Positions 44,461 through 58,200 of a stretch of DNA of 64,000 bases are shown one piece after another. Numbering within the stretch: position 1 is the stretch's first letter; every line of letters begins with the position of its first letter. A model generated the notes under the pieces. The model had not been told where the DNA came from, did not search any database, and saw only the letters and a list, made by a program, of their open reading frames with translations. The position numbers were made by a program, and so were the translations under genes. Source of the DNA: Gonocerus acuteangulatus (taxonomy: Eukaryota; Arthropoda; Insecta; Hemiptera; Coreidae); contig OX328132.1 in assembly GCA_946811695.1 (NCBI GenBank), forward strand, positions 100,806,935 to 100,870,934. The letters run 5' to 3'.

Positions 44461-44999
44461 GCAGAACGATCTTCTCTCTGATGGGCCCCACATCCTCCCT
44501 TTCAGGTATAGCCTTTCCAGTATTCCTCCTTTCCATACTTTTTTCTCCTGTTTCTTCTTTTATCCGTGACCCACTACATCCGTCCTTCTTCTAACATTTC
44601 TTCTCCTCAGCCTTTTCCTTCCTTTCGACTTCCGACCCAGCAGTCTCACCACATTAGTTTTCCCCTTACGCATTCCTAACACCCTCAAGACGCCGGGCTG
44701 GAAGCCATAATTACTCTCTAGGGAAAACACTTTCCCTCCAAGAGTTTGGAAGCGGCATCTTCCTCAATCCCCAAAGTTAGCTAAGTGGGCGATGACTCAT
44801 CTCTCCCATAGACCCTACAGGTGTGGATTCTCAGCTCCATAGCCTTATACGGCTGTAAAATAAAATTAGACGAAAATTACAACCAGAAACTAATGAGCTC
44901 TCACAACCAAAACTCCAAACTTAAATATGCACCGACACTAAGTCAACACATTACTTACCAGTTCTACGAAATTAATATACAACTACTAGCTCGTTTCTA

Positions 45000-46080
45000 C
45001 TAAGGACTATGTCAAATGGACTGAAAACACTTTAACTGTATTTCTAATTCTATCCTAGAGAAAAACATTTCACCGGGAAGGCTTTCATCAGGAAGCTAGA
45101 TAATAGCACCTTAAATACATCGGCGAAAAACTTACTTGAGCAAAAGAATATATACGTTAACTCTAAGCAAATAGACTCACAATTAGTACTTTTACGGCAG
45201 GAATATGAGTTTCATGTCGAGAACAGACAATTTACACAAGCTGGCAGCCATGCCAATACACGTTGAAGAGTAATGCACTCAGCATTTTCTCCTTGTGGTA
45301 CTCCACAGGAAACAATTATTCTTCGGCTGAATCAGTTTTTGACTCTGGGTTGCAGCGTCCTTTCTTTGAGGAATAAAAAAATAATATTCGCGAGATAGCA
45401 CGGTGTTTTTTTTTTTAATGTATAAGAAAGCCCTTATATCACAATGTGCCAAATGCTGACTTCAGATCTAAGAAAACAGCTCTTGAATACTTTTTTCATT
45501 GTTTTCAGATGACAAGTTAGTCATGAGGCAACGAGATGTTCCAGGAGCTATCGCAGACCTATAATCATCCTTGAACGGCATTGCATCTTACGCTGAGTTG
45601 GAAACTCCGTCTCAATCCCTCGGCGACTAAAGCAAAGATTTAAAAGCTGAGGGACTTTGATGACAGGACTTCTTGCTTGCGGATTCGACAAATCCGAGTT
45701 CTTTGGTCTCCTAGATATCAGAGCGCTGCCACGGCTTCACAATTCCCATTTTCTTAAAACTTCAATGGGCTCACACACGAATAAGACTACTAGATTTAGT
45801 TTTAAAAGAAAACACTGAAGGAAAAAATGCGACGTTCTATTACAAAAAACCCTATTACTTCCACTAATGACTTTCGCATGCCCAGATTGGTTCAGTGCCA
45901 GTAACACCAAGAGACTTAAGAAATTTTAAATCAAAACGTAACGCCTTTTAAACGAAACACTTGAAAACACAGAGAGCTGGTGCTTGTCCTCCGATCAGCA
46001 CATTGAGGAACTCACCCAAAGGTACTACGAGAAACTCTTATCAATAGGAACCAGCTAATTCCAATTTAGTAGGAGGATTG
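45000..46080 (-). pseudogene. Second degenerate LINE reverse transcriptase fragment
   Basis: The minus strand around 45480-45440 reads RAVFLDLKSAF, an RT palm motif. Around 45310-45240 it reads GVPQG, then ALLFNVYWHG after frame changes. The intervening sequence is scrambled by indels. A continuation of the Jockey-like fragment at 43.6-44.5 kb or a second insertion are both possible. Confidence 0.5.
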
Positions 46081-46089
46081 CAACACGAT

Positions 46090-46767
46090 TAAAAGCAAGA
46101 TGTTAGATACTAAGACTTTTTTCATTTCCAATAATTTCACACGTTATATTGAATTCTAAAATTTCATGTTTACATTTTGCTTTTTAGTATATATTTGCTA
46201 CACCCCTCACAATTTTTATAATATATTTTATGTATTGGTTCAAATAAATATTGATTCATTGGTTGCTGACAGTGAAGGAAGATGTTCATTAGAAATGAAA
46301 ATAGTCACTTCCTTCACAAATAATTTGTATTCTGAAGTCTAAGCACCCCGTTATAGTCTAGTCATCTATTATAATTGTTATTTATTGTTTAATAGCAGAT
46401 TAGTCTTTAAAAGAAAATTGTTAAGATGATTCGAAGTCAATTAACAATACTTTATTGAGGTTTTTATTGATGTACTACAAATATGTTTATTGTGTTTTCT
46501 TCTGCCACAGCTCTGATGATAGCAGAAGGTGCTGCTGATAGCACTTAGCGCTCATAATAAAAAAAAGAAAAAGATTGTCTGAAAGAAGTGACTATTTTCA
46601 TTTTTACAAATTTTCACTTCCCCGGTAATAATCCATATTCTTTGGAGTCGAAGACGTGTCTTATCACCGAATCTCTTTGGTAAACCCACATACCTCCCAT
46701 ATTTTGAATCCCTTTTTTCATTATTATGACTTCGTGAGTTCTTAATTTGAAGGATTTCATTATTTAA
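46090..46767. promoter_or_regulatory. Region upstream of salvador
   Basis: About 680 bp between LINE debris and the ATG. AT-rich. No convincing TATA or initiator can be picked by eye; the 5' UTR and promoter are expected here by position only. Confidence 0.25.
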
Positions 46768-47603
46768 ATGCTTTCTCGCAAAAAAGATTCTAGATCAGTA
46801 AAAGAAGGCGTTGTTGGCAAATATGTTAAGAAAGAAAATCCTCCTGAAATTCCAAGTAACACTTTGTTATTCTTTGTTTATGATTCGTAATGTTTTGATT
46901 ATTTAAATAATTTTTTATTTGGCTCATGATTGCTTTACTATTATAGTTGTCCTTCTTTTTTCTGTTAAAAATATGTATAAATCCTCATAAATTTTATGTT
47001 TGCAAGCTGCAGAGTGTACTTTTTTACAGCTTTGCAATTTTCTTTCCAGTTATTAATGTTTGGACAACAGAGCCTCGATATAAACCACCTAGACGTGTTG
47101 GTTTTAGGCCTGAAGCTCCTTCACAAGTGAGTTAATGAAATTAAAATATTTTTCTCAATAGAAATGTAAATAGTCACTTCTTCTACTACTTTCATTTCTT
47201 CTGAGCATCATTCTTCACAGCCAGCAACCAGTATGTTTTCATAACTTCTCTAAGTTCATCTTTGGAAATTTGATACCTATGGTTTTAGAAAGGAGGTGGT
47301 CTTATTGTTGTATAAAGCTTTCTTGATCATTGAAGGTTTCATCACATGTTTTTTTTTTTTTGTAAATTTCTTTTTTTCTCCACTCTATCACTGCTTTATT
47401 TTTTTTATCCCATTCAAGTATTTTAAGTTTAATATTACAGGCACAAGGATCTGGGATTTATCAGAAATTTGGTGCCAACAGAGGCCCACAGTCTACAGTA
47501 CTGCTAGGCCATGAAGGGAAATATACTCCTAGCACTTCAGTTCCTGATTTAGCGCAGAGGTAATAAAGCATTACCACATTTTGTGAATGCTATTACGTTA
47601 ATA

Positions 47604-47670
<67 letters not shown>

Positions 47671-50600
47671 ATTATATATATATATACTCCCATCAACATG
47701 TACATATGGATACCATTTCACTTATGGTTACAATGAGGGTATACGTATTAATGCAGTTAAATTTTTATATGAATTAAATTAGAAAATATATAAAGCATTA
47801 CAATTTTTATTTTAGCATAAATATGCTTTAGCGATGACTAAACTGGGAAAAATGGTTACAAAAAAAGTCCGCTGGCGTTCGTGCATGTGCGGTGGGCATT
47901 TATGAAAAAGAAGAATGTATGTTATACAGTACATTACATAGGTTTGTCGGGTGGACCTGAAGCATATTTATGTTCCTGAATTTGACCAGAATGCTCTAAA
48001 TGGAATTAATTTTTACTCTTCCCTTTATTTGTACAAAAATATTTAATATTGTTTAATGATAACAAAGATAAATATGTTATGTCAGGACTATATAATATTG
48101 CTTTCACCAATTGCAGTATATATTTTCAGACTACAATATCTACTATTGCTGGACAATCTATTTAGGAAAAGTATCATATACTGTTCAAAATTGTTTTGGA
48201 AATAATAATGCTTTACTTTGTCAAACAACTCGGTTGTTATTTAAGACTTTAATTAAAATCTTTCTTAGGCAATATGATACGAACACATCTGACATGTTTA
48301 AAAATTGATGATATCAACTATCTATGAGGTGCAAAAACACATATATAAGATATAAAATAATGAAAAAAGTATGATTAATAATTTTACCATATTGAAAGTT
48401 TTTTTTTTATATAGCAGGTCATTTGTATAACATTTTAATTTTGTTTAGGTTTGCTAGTTTGTCTGTAAATGAAAATCACATCAATGCAACACAGCCAGCT
48501 TTTTACTCTTCGGCTTCATCCACTGGGCTGTTGACAGGCTTGAACCAAAACTATGTTAATCAATTCAGTGGTTCACAGTTTAATGCTGACAAATCACAGG
48601 TTAATAATTATACAATTTGTTTAAGAATTTTGCTTTTTGATTAGCGTACATCTTAAATTAATTAATAATAATTTATAAAATAGGTTTTGCTTTTTTATAA
48701 AATTATATATGGTTTATATCTCTTTGCATCATGCTGATGCTCTTATGAACTAACAAAAATGACTTCAATTCATTATATTTCATTAATTTTAACCCTTTCA
48801 GGACTATACCAATACTATGTGGCAATGGGCCGGAGTGCCTGGTAACCCCTTTTGTGACAGTGGGCATCTGATATTTCGCCTAATATTATTTAAATAATAA
48901 TGATAAAAAAATTAATAAAAACAAATGCTTAACCCTTTCCGTACACAAAAAGCCGCTAGGAGATGTGTTCTCCTGGATGGGATTCTCGTACCTGGCGTTG
49001 GTCCTCCTGTACGGGATACTTTTCCCTCTCTCGGTCACAGGGCCTCGTCTTTCATCGATCTCCTAGCCGTATTAAAACTCGTCTTTTATCATTTTTATTT
49101 TTCTTACAATGATTATTACTTTTTATTTATGTTGAATTAGTTTTGCGTTTGAATAATTATTTTTAAGTTGAATTACTTTGTTTAAAAAAAAGTTATAAAA
49201 TACTTATATTATATACGAGCAACAAAAAAAGAAGGTTTTTCTGGTTATTATTTGCCCTTTATTTTATGAATAATAAACAAGGAAATTATATACTCAATAA
49301 CTAGGGCAAATAAGTTTCCTATCGTCCTTTTTGATCTGTAACTTTAAACACAACACCAGCAGAGTTAAAAACTATTTTTTTTAATTTTTTTTTATTTATA
49401 AAACTTATTTACAAGAACAAAAGGTTTATTATAAATATTTACAGTTAATTTAGTCTATTAAATATGTAATATATTAAACATTACATATTTTTCTTAAAAA
49501 AATGGAGGACACGCAATTAAAAAACAGTTTTTCTAAATTTAACAAAACACAAATATAAGATTATAAAACTTCAGGACTAAAAGTGAACTAATTTTGCAAA
49601 AACATGCTGTTGGGAATGCAGAGACATTTGGCTTGAGAGATGATTTGACATGGGTTGACCGGGTAAATGGGCAGAGAAGACGAGTTGTAATTCGCCTAAT
49701 AACAACCAAAAATTTCATTCAACTGCCATCTAGTAATAGGGAGGAATACTAGAAGAAAATATACGGTAACGATAGAAAGCTCTAAAGTAGAGAAATGAGA
49801 AGATAAAGAATGCGAGAGATACGCCCAGCTCTCGAGTTCTGTACAAGTCCACGGTACGTGGGTCCCGTCTTCCTTTCACTTCTATACAAGTCCACGGTAC
49901 ACAGGTTCCAACCGCTCTCGACTGCTGGAGCAGTCCACGGTAGAGAAAGGGTTAAGCCTTTCTTTGTCTTCCTCAAAGCACAGGATGAGGAAATAGTGAC
50001 GGAAGACTTTTTAAAGAATTAAATATCAAGGGTGTATTAGGAGAAATGGGAAGAGGTGGGCGGAGGAGGCAGTGCTTTTTAATCCTGAACGGTGTTACCG
50101 GGAGGGTCAGATGGTCTTCTACTCTTATGGCGGCTCTGCCCCTAGTAAGGGTTTATGTAATGTATAACACTTATTCCTAGGAAATAAGTCTGCCAAAACT
50201 AAAAAAATATTATTTTTTATTACTGGGAGACTTTAGGGTAAAATATTTAATATCATTCATGTATTAAATTAAAATAATTCTGAATTATTTTTTTTTTCAT
50301 TTGAATTTATTTTTAAAAACATTTGTTTTGAATATTTAGAGTGCAATGTCTCACAATTTTCCACCCCTAAGGACTTGTGAAATCACACCCAATTTACGAT
50401 ATAGCGAGACTCCTTCATATGATTATTCCTTGACGCCATATCATCAGGTATCTTGGTTCCTAAAATATTTTTTTTTATTTGATCACATTAAAAAATATCT
50501 TGTTATCTACTCAGTGTATTTTTTATTTATTTATATGTTATTAAACTATTAGCTTCAGCTTGTTATCCAATGTGAAATATATGTAGGTTTAAAATTAGCC

Positions 50601-51539
50601 TTAAGATATTATGCAGTAAGGCTAAACCTGGCTCTTGAAAAAATTATTTTTATGAGATGATTATATATTTTTCATCCACCTTTATCAATAATAGTACCTA
50701 CTTAGCTTTGATAATGTTTTGTATTAGGTCAATGAATAGTTGGATTTCTGATTAATAATAAATATACTGCTTGTCAAGAATTAGAGACAACTTGATAAAT
50801 TATAATAACTAAAGAATTCTTAAATTAAGTATTTTCATTACAATGTCCATCAGACATAAAATACACAACTATTTTTCCTAAGTTTTGGTCTTATGAAGTA
50901 GTATTCAATCATTTTCATATAAATAATATTTTTGCACCATAATCTTTCTTTCTATGAATTGTGGCTTTGGATCGAGACATCTTTTCAATCAGTTTTTATT
51001 TTTTGTAGCAATATGGTTCCACCAAGTGTGTAGAGCCCTCATAAAATGTTGTGAAGTCAGAGCATGTTATCTCACTTGTCTATCGAGTTTCTTTCAACAA
51101 CTCGATTGGGTTAAGATTAGAAGACTGTACCCAAAACTTCTCTATTTTTATGTTTCTCTCCTTTTCTTTTACTGTTTAAAAAAATGCTACACAACTTAAA
51201 AGTGTGTTCGGGATCGTTGTTTTTCTATATCTGTATGACATAATTTTAATTATTTAATTTAAGGGCTGAAGATATAGAACTTTGAAATGCTAAAATATTT
51301 TTCTTTCTTTAGAATACTGTTGATTTGATCGAACCTTGTCTGTAACCTCAAGAATATTCATAGATGATGACAGAACCTTCTTCATGCTTTACAATGGGAC
51401 AAATCTGCTTAGGAGCAAATTTCTCTGGAGACCAGTGACAAAACATTATTCTGCGACTGGACTTAGTAGTAGACCAATCTGAGTGGTAGCTGACCACATT
51501 GGGCAACAGCATTATAATAAAACCAATAATACGCTATTA

Positions 51540-51594
<55 letters not shown>

Positions 51595-54500
51595 ATTTTA
51601 TCTTTTGGAATTATTGTTGGGCTTAGAAGAATGCTTGCTTACCGTCTCAGTGGTCTATATATTTTATTTAATTAACATACATATGTTATATTAACATACA
51701 GTCCAGAGCCCATGTTCTACCACAAATTCAAGGGCCTATTGGCACCTTTTATCCTAGTTAGGATGTCTAAAAAGTGCTTTCAAGAATACAACACAATCCC
51801 CAAGTTTGCTCCTTCACGTTGCCCTGAAACTTTCAAAACAGAACCTGAATTTCTGAACGTTCTATTGAATTTCATTCGAATATCATGGGGCAAGAGTCAT
51901 CTATTTCTCTTATTTTTTAAATACTGAATAGGTCTTCATACTTATTTGTGTTGGGTCATTGTGATCAATTCTGTTAAATATTTTCAGTGCATGTGATGGT
52001 TCCATGAATTCCTCTCTTGAAAATTTTCTAATGTTTCTGCTATTGTTCTGATTTACCTAATTTTTGTAGAATATGAATAGAACTTTTAAATTCAGTTGAA
52101 AATTCTTTCTGTCCAGCCATGTTTTATTGAAATATATACAAATATTTTAAAATTAGTAGTTAGTAATTCACATTAATTACATTTTCAATTATGTTAACTT
52201 AACTACCACTCAGCCGTGTAATATGCATAAAATAAAGAATTTTCAAGAACTATAAGATTATTGATAGATATTAGTCAAAGTTAATACAAGTGAGTAAATA
52301 AAAACACTTTGCTTATACTATGTTACAAGAGGGTAATAAAAAAAGGCTCTTCTCACATTTCTTATTAATTGTTGTTTCGTTATTTTTTTCCTTGTTAAAA
52401 AAATGTGATTTATTACATTTTAGTAGGGCTGCATAAGGCCCCATATATTAAGATTGACCGTAACACCTATTCTGTGGTGGGAGTAAGAACCAAAAAGTTG
52501 CTCGCTCTAATAACCTGATTCTAATCCTAATCTGTGGTTATATTACTTTTAACTAAACTAAGTTGTCAAAATTCTCAGGATATTAGTCTTGAGTGATGAA
52601 ACACTTGCAGGAAAACGTTCAATCTTCAGAGTTTAGTTATAGAGTGGTTACTTTTTTTATTAGCACCTTCTGTAATGAATATAACTAGTTAAAAATAATT
52701 CACCCAAAATGTTATGAACATAATGCATTATTTTTTGGTTTCTAATATAGGTTGCTTATAGACAGCCACTTGTTCAATGTTTGCCTCAGTCTCGCCATTC
52801 TCAACATAGTTTGACTGAAGAACATCCTGGTATGTTACTTTTTGGTCACATTTTCTCTGTGTGTCGTGTGGTTGTTATGTTTCTTTTTAAGAACTTAGAA
52901 GACAATTAAGTATGTTTTCTTGATGTTTTTAGAATCTGGTGAGTTGCCTTTACCCCCTGGGTGGACTGTTGATTTTACTTTACGTGGTAGGAAATACTAT
53001 ATTGACCATAACACTAAAACTACTCATTGGAGTCATCCATTGGAAAAAGAAGGACTTCCTACTGGTTGGGAAAGAATTGAAAGCCCTGAATACGGTGTTT
53101 ATTATGTGAAGTTAGTATTGCTTCCACATGATTGTAATATTTATATTATTATGAGTTAGTTATTGTGAAGGTAAGGTAAAGAACCTCAGTCATATATTTA
53201 TGAAAAATGAGAATGAGAACCTCTTCCTTTTATAAAAGAAAAACAACGTAATAGTTCTAGAATTATTCAAAATGGGATTTTAATTCATGAAAGCTAGAGA
53301 TGTGTGGTTTGTCCGGAAAATACGTTTTAAAGTGGAATAATAACTTTATTTTACAAATATTCAGGTATTTCAATAGGGTCTCCTTCAAATTATTCCCCCT
53401 GAGACGAGATGAACTTCTGCCAACGCCTTTTCCACTGCTGATACGATCGCTGAAAGTCTTCAGTGGTGAGGCTCTTCATATGTCGTGTCATTTCAGCCTT
53501 GATGGGTGACTACATCCCCCAAGTACCGCCCCCGGAGCACCATTTTGCATTTTGGAAAGAAGTCGCAAGGTGCTAAATCGGGTGAATAAGGCGGGTGTTC
53601 TGTTACCGTGATTGAGCTTTAGGCCAAAAACTCACGCACAATGAGAGACGTGTGAGCAGGTGTGTTGTGATGAATTATCCACCTGCCCCCTTGTGCCAAA
53701 TCCAGTTTTGGGGATTGAAAGTTCCTCAGCTATCATTATAACTGTCAATGGACGGTCTTTAAGAACACAACCACGAATTCGCTCAACATTTTCCTCAGAA
53801 CTCCTGAGCGTTGGTCATCTTTCACATCTTCTCGGCCTTCCCGAAACCTTTTCAACCACTTGTTGACAGTTGGTTCCTTCAGAGAATTGTCTCCGTAAAC
53901 TTCTTGCAAAAAGTCAAAAAATCTCACGACCATTCTTACCTAGCTTTGCAAGAAACTTGATGTTGATACGCTGTTCCTCAATCAGAGAGAGCTCCATGCC
54001 GACGGCAGGTGAAAAAGGGGTTACTTTCAACAAGCACACGTAAATCCTATTTAACTCGTAGAGTGCTCCGGCTCGAACTGAGCATTGAGTGGATTGCATA
54101 GAGAGGGGGAACCACCGGGCGCCCCTCCACAACACCTTGACAAGATGCCCCGAATTTTTTATACATATTTTCCGGACAAACCACGTATTGTAGCTCTGTG
54201 TTTGAAGCTTACACAGTGCTGAAAACAGGAAGGCTAGATGACAAGCCCCATGACAGGCATAAAATCGAGGAGAGAGTTAAAATATTGTTACTGTATTACA
54301 AATAACCTCCCCAAAAAGAGAAAAAAGGACATTTCTGTATGTTCTAGAAAGTTTATTGATAACAATTTGTTAAATTTAGACACTAATTAATTTCTAATTT
54401 TATTATAAAGACAGCCCTCACAATTATTATATAATTAATATATTGTGATATTTAATTATTAATGAATTCTTTAATTTATATTTTAGCCATATTACAAGAG

Positions 54501-55030
54501 CTGCTCAATATGAACATCCTTGTTCTCAATATATTTATCAACCCGAGGTTAGGCTTCGAATGGAGCTTGCACCCTCACATCCTGATCCACCTCGTCATAC
54601 TAACTTTCATCCTCATAGTGCTCTCGTGCCAGCAAATCCTTATTTGAATCAAGGTATTGGTTGATGTATACATGTACTCTTAAAAGTGCCTATGGTTATT
54701 TGAAGACCAGTAGAAAGTATGTCTTGATAGTTATCATAAATAGATTCATAATGATTTGCATGTTAAATCTTCCAAGGTAAACTTTTTTTATTCTTTAGGC
54801 CCTATTTACACACAAGTGGTGTGTGGGACTGGCATGGTTTGGGCGTGGTGGTGGTTTTTGCCACCTCTATGTAATTGAGTGGTCCAATCCACGCTGAAGT
54901 GTCGTGGTGGTGGGATGGAACTGGCATCCTTGCAGCCCCACTCCCAAACCAATTGTGGCGTATCAAAGTGGCGTGCCTCTTGCAAACCAGTTATTTCTCG
55001 GCATCTCATTTATAGTTTTAGTGCGGTTCT

Positions 55031-55113
<83 letters not shown>

Positions 55114-55137
55114 GTGTGTGTCTGTGTGTGTGTGTGT

Positions 55138-55206
<69 letters not shown>

Positions 55207-58200
55207 AGGGAGTATTAGAAAAAAATATTTTATTAACACCCATGAACAGTTTTATAAAGATTTTATTAAAGAGAATTTAACACTCGGAAACACAACATAT
55301 TTGCCAGGAATGAAGACATTGTAAATAAACTTTATAAAAAGTTTGGAAGCACATTCCAACTCTGGTAGATGTGGAAGCACAAAATTTAATAAAAGAATAA
55401 TTTATAAATAGTTTATATAAATGTTAATAAGAGTGATGATATTTTAGCACCTTATTCAATTCATTACAATTATTATCTATACTAAATATTATTTTAAATA
55501 ATCTCATTGTTGAATTAAGATAAATTTACATTTCATGAAGATGTGTAAGTCTGAGTTTTCCAAGTCTAATCATGATTTGAATGTTTAGTTTCAACAAAAT
55601 CAGGGCTGATATTAAGTTAGATAAAAAATTAAATGTTATTTTATGTTCAATTTTAAAACTTGGTGAATCTAACTTCTTTACACGTAATTTAATGAAGAAG
55701 GTAAAAAAAAAAAAAAAAAAAAAAAAAAACCAAGAAAAAAAAATACATCTGACTAGACAAAGTTGTTCTAAATTTTATTAGATTAAAAAAAAAAAAACAA
55801 AACAAAAAAAACATTGAAACCAGTTAAGATTTAGACGTTGTAGCCTTTTTGAAACACAATCTGGGCTAACTGGCTCCCTCCAGTGCGTATGTTACTTTTG
55901 ACGGTCATCCTTAACTAATGCTAGAATTTGTTTAAAGCATTCATGAGATATCCTGTAATAAATTTGAAAACGATCAGGGTACAAGTTTAGGTCCCAAATT
56001 ACATTGAATGCACCACCAGTTTCCATTTATCCAACCTCGTAGGATACACCCAACAGATCATTTCACAGTTTATATATTTTGTGGTGTTTTGGTGGGGGGA
56101 AGAAAAAGAAAATTGAATATATTTAAAATTTATTATAGAAAAAGTTGATTTGATCTGTTTTTATTATATTTTCATTATATCTCAGGGTTCATTTAATATT
56201 ACCAAACTCACCACATACGGATTTATGAATAAAACCATTTGAATAATTAAATTAATTTAATGAATTTCCTGAAAGAAAAGCATGAGAAATATCAAAGTAG
56301 AACCACTTCTTACCATCTGTCCTTTTATGTGTTGAGACCATATTAAATACCAGGAGAAAGGTTCACAGTAAATAAAATAGAGTTGGAAACAAATGACTTA
56401 TATTGAATAAAAGATATAATTTATGATTTGGCATGGCTGTGATATAAAATAAAATATAAAAGAGAAAAGGTGCTTGACTCACATAATTGTATCAATTTTG
56501 GTTAATACAGATAAGTTAGAACATAATTAAAATATGAAACTTATATATTAAAATATAAATATTGGCCATTATGAAATTTTAGCTAGCTTTTGAATTTAAT
56601 TGAAGATTGGCAGTTATTGAGGTATACTCAGCTTATGATACGGATGATGTTCTGGAAGTGAAGAGGTAGACTGGTTGTAGTTATGTCGGCATGTTGAGGA
56701 GAATGATGGTCGGCTGCTAGATCATGGAGTGGTGTCTGGCCATCAAGAGAAGATGAAGTGAGAGATTGGTGTCGGCTGACCAGCTGGTTCTGCAGGGAGA
56801 TTGTGTGCTCTTCGTCTCTGGCGCTCGAATGAGAGCGAGTGGTGGGGGAAGGCCCTTTTTATAGAGGCGTTACTCCCACCATACCAAGGGTGTTTGTCTA
56901 CAGCGATTGCCACCTGGATGTTCAAAGGTCATCTTTGGAAGCACCTCTATTCTTATCTTCCTGGGAAACTTGTATCTCTCGATGCCTTATCGCTCCTAGC
57001 CGAGACTTTGGAATCTTCTTTTATTTCACACTGCCTTTAAAAATAAATAAATACTGCCAAGCTAAGCACTGCCAATTCCTATCCCTTTTATTACTCTTTT
57101 ATTTATTTAATTGGTTGACAAAAGATAATATTTGTGATGGACTTAGGGAATATAACTTAGCCTTTATTTTGAATAGGAATGCTACTCTTTGCTATGTCAG
57201 AAACTGACTCTTTCTAGAGCACCCCCTTTTAGATCATTACAATTTACAAGATTAATAATATCCAACAAATCATGATCATCATCTTCCTCTTAGGAAGAAA
57301 ACGATGTTCTAGACAAAATGTTATAGTGAACTGTACCATTTAGCTGCCATATATGTGTGAATGCAATGCACCACGCCCACTCTGTGCCTGAACCACGCGA
57401 GTCCCCTTTCCCACTTGTGTGTGAATTGGGCCTTAGACCTTTGTTTATGTGGAATTATATTAATGTAACAAAGTCATTGTTAACTACTACTTCATATTTG
57501 AAAAATGAGAAGTATACATTTAAAAAACATTTTTCTCAGAGGGATTTAAAATTATTGTGTAAAAATTGTTAAAGATATTTGAAAATAATATTAGATCCTA
57601 CCTATCATAAAGGGGAAAGATAATGGGCTGACTGTTGTTGATGTCATTCATTCATCATTGACATTCTAGGTTGCAAAAGTGTCCTCTCAAGCATTAGAGT
57701 GACACTTATACTTAGAGCTGACTTTAAAATCTATTATAACATTAGGTTTTAAAGTCTCTCCAGACAAGATGTAAAGGAGAAAAAATACTTACTGACTAGA
57801 CAGGTAAAACACTATAAGGTTTACAGAGAAAAAGTCTGACTCGCAGGAACTGCGTCATCATAGTGCGGTTCCGTTCATATCTCTTGTGTCATTAGCAAAG
57901 GAGTAGAAACAGTTATTGGTAGGTTTCGATCTTTCTTGAATAATATAAAATGAAATCTCAAAGAGAAGGAAGATTTAAGGCGCCACAACAGGAAATTGAT
58001 AGTATTCCAGGCGGAAATGACTCCTCCATATTCTTGACATTCTCCATAGGAAATACTATTACCAATGCATTTCTCATTTTCATATCTTACTTTATTAAAA
58101 TACTAATTTTACTATTAAATGCAATTGGAAAAACAATATCCAATTAAAATGTTAGGTAAACAGTGACAAAACCCGTTGAAAAGAACAAACCTTACAATTT

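Noticed and set aside
54879..55280. 133-codon and 99-codon open frames
   Set aside because: More than half of each is a TA/TG microsatellite; no splice or homology support.
56839..57207. 122-codon open frame in the GC-richer island
   Set aside because: No domain motif; two overlapping frames are open by composition, and a non-coding LTR-like explanation is at least as good.
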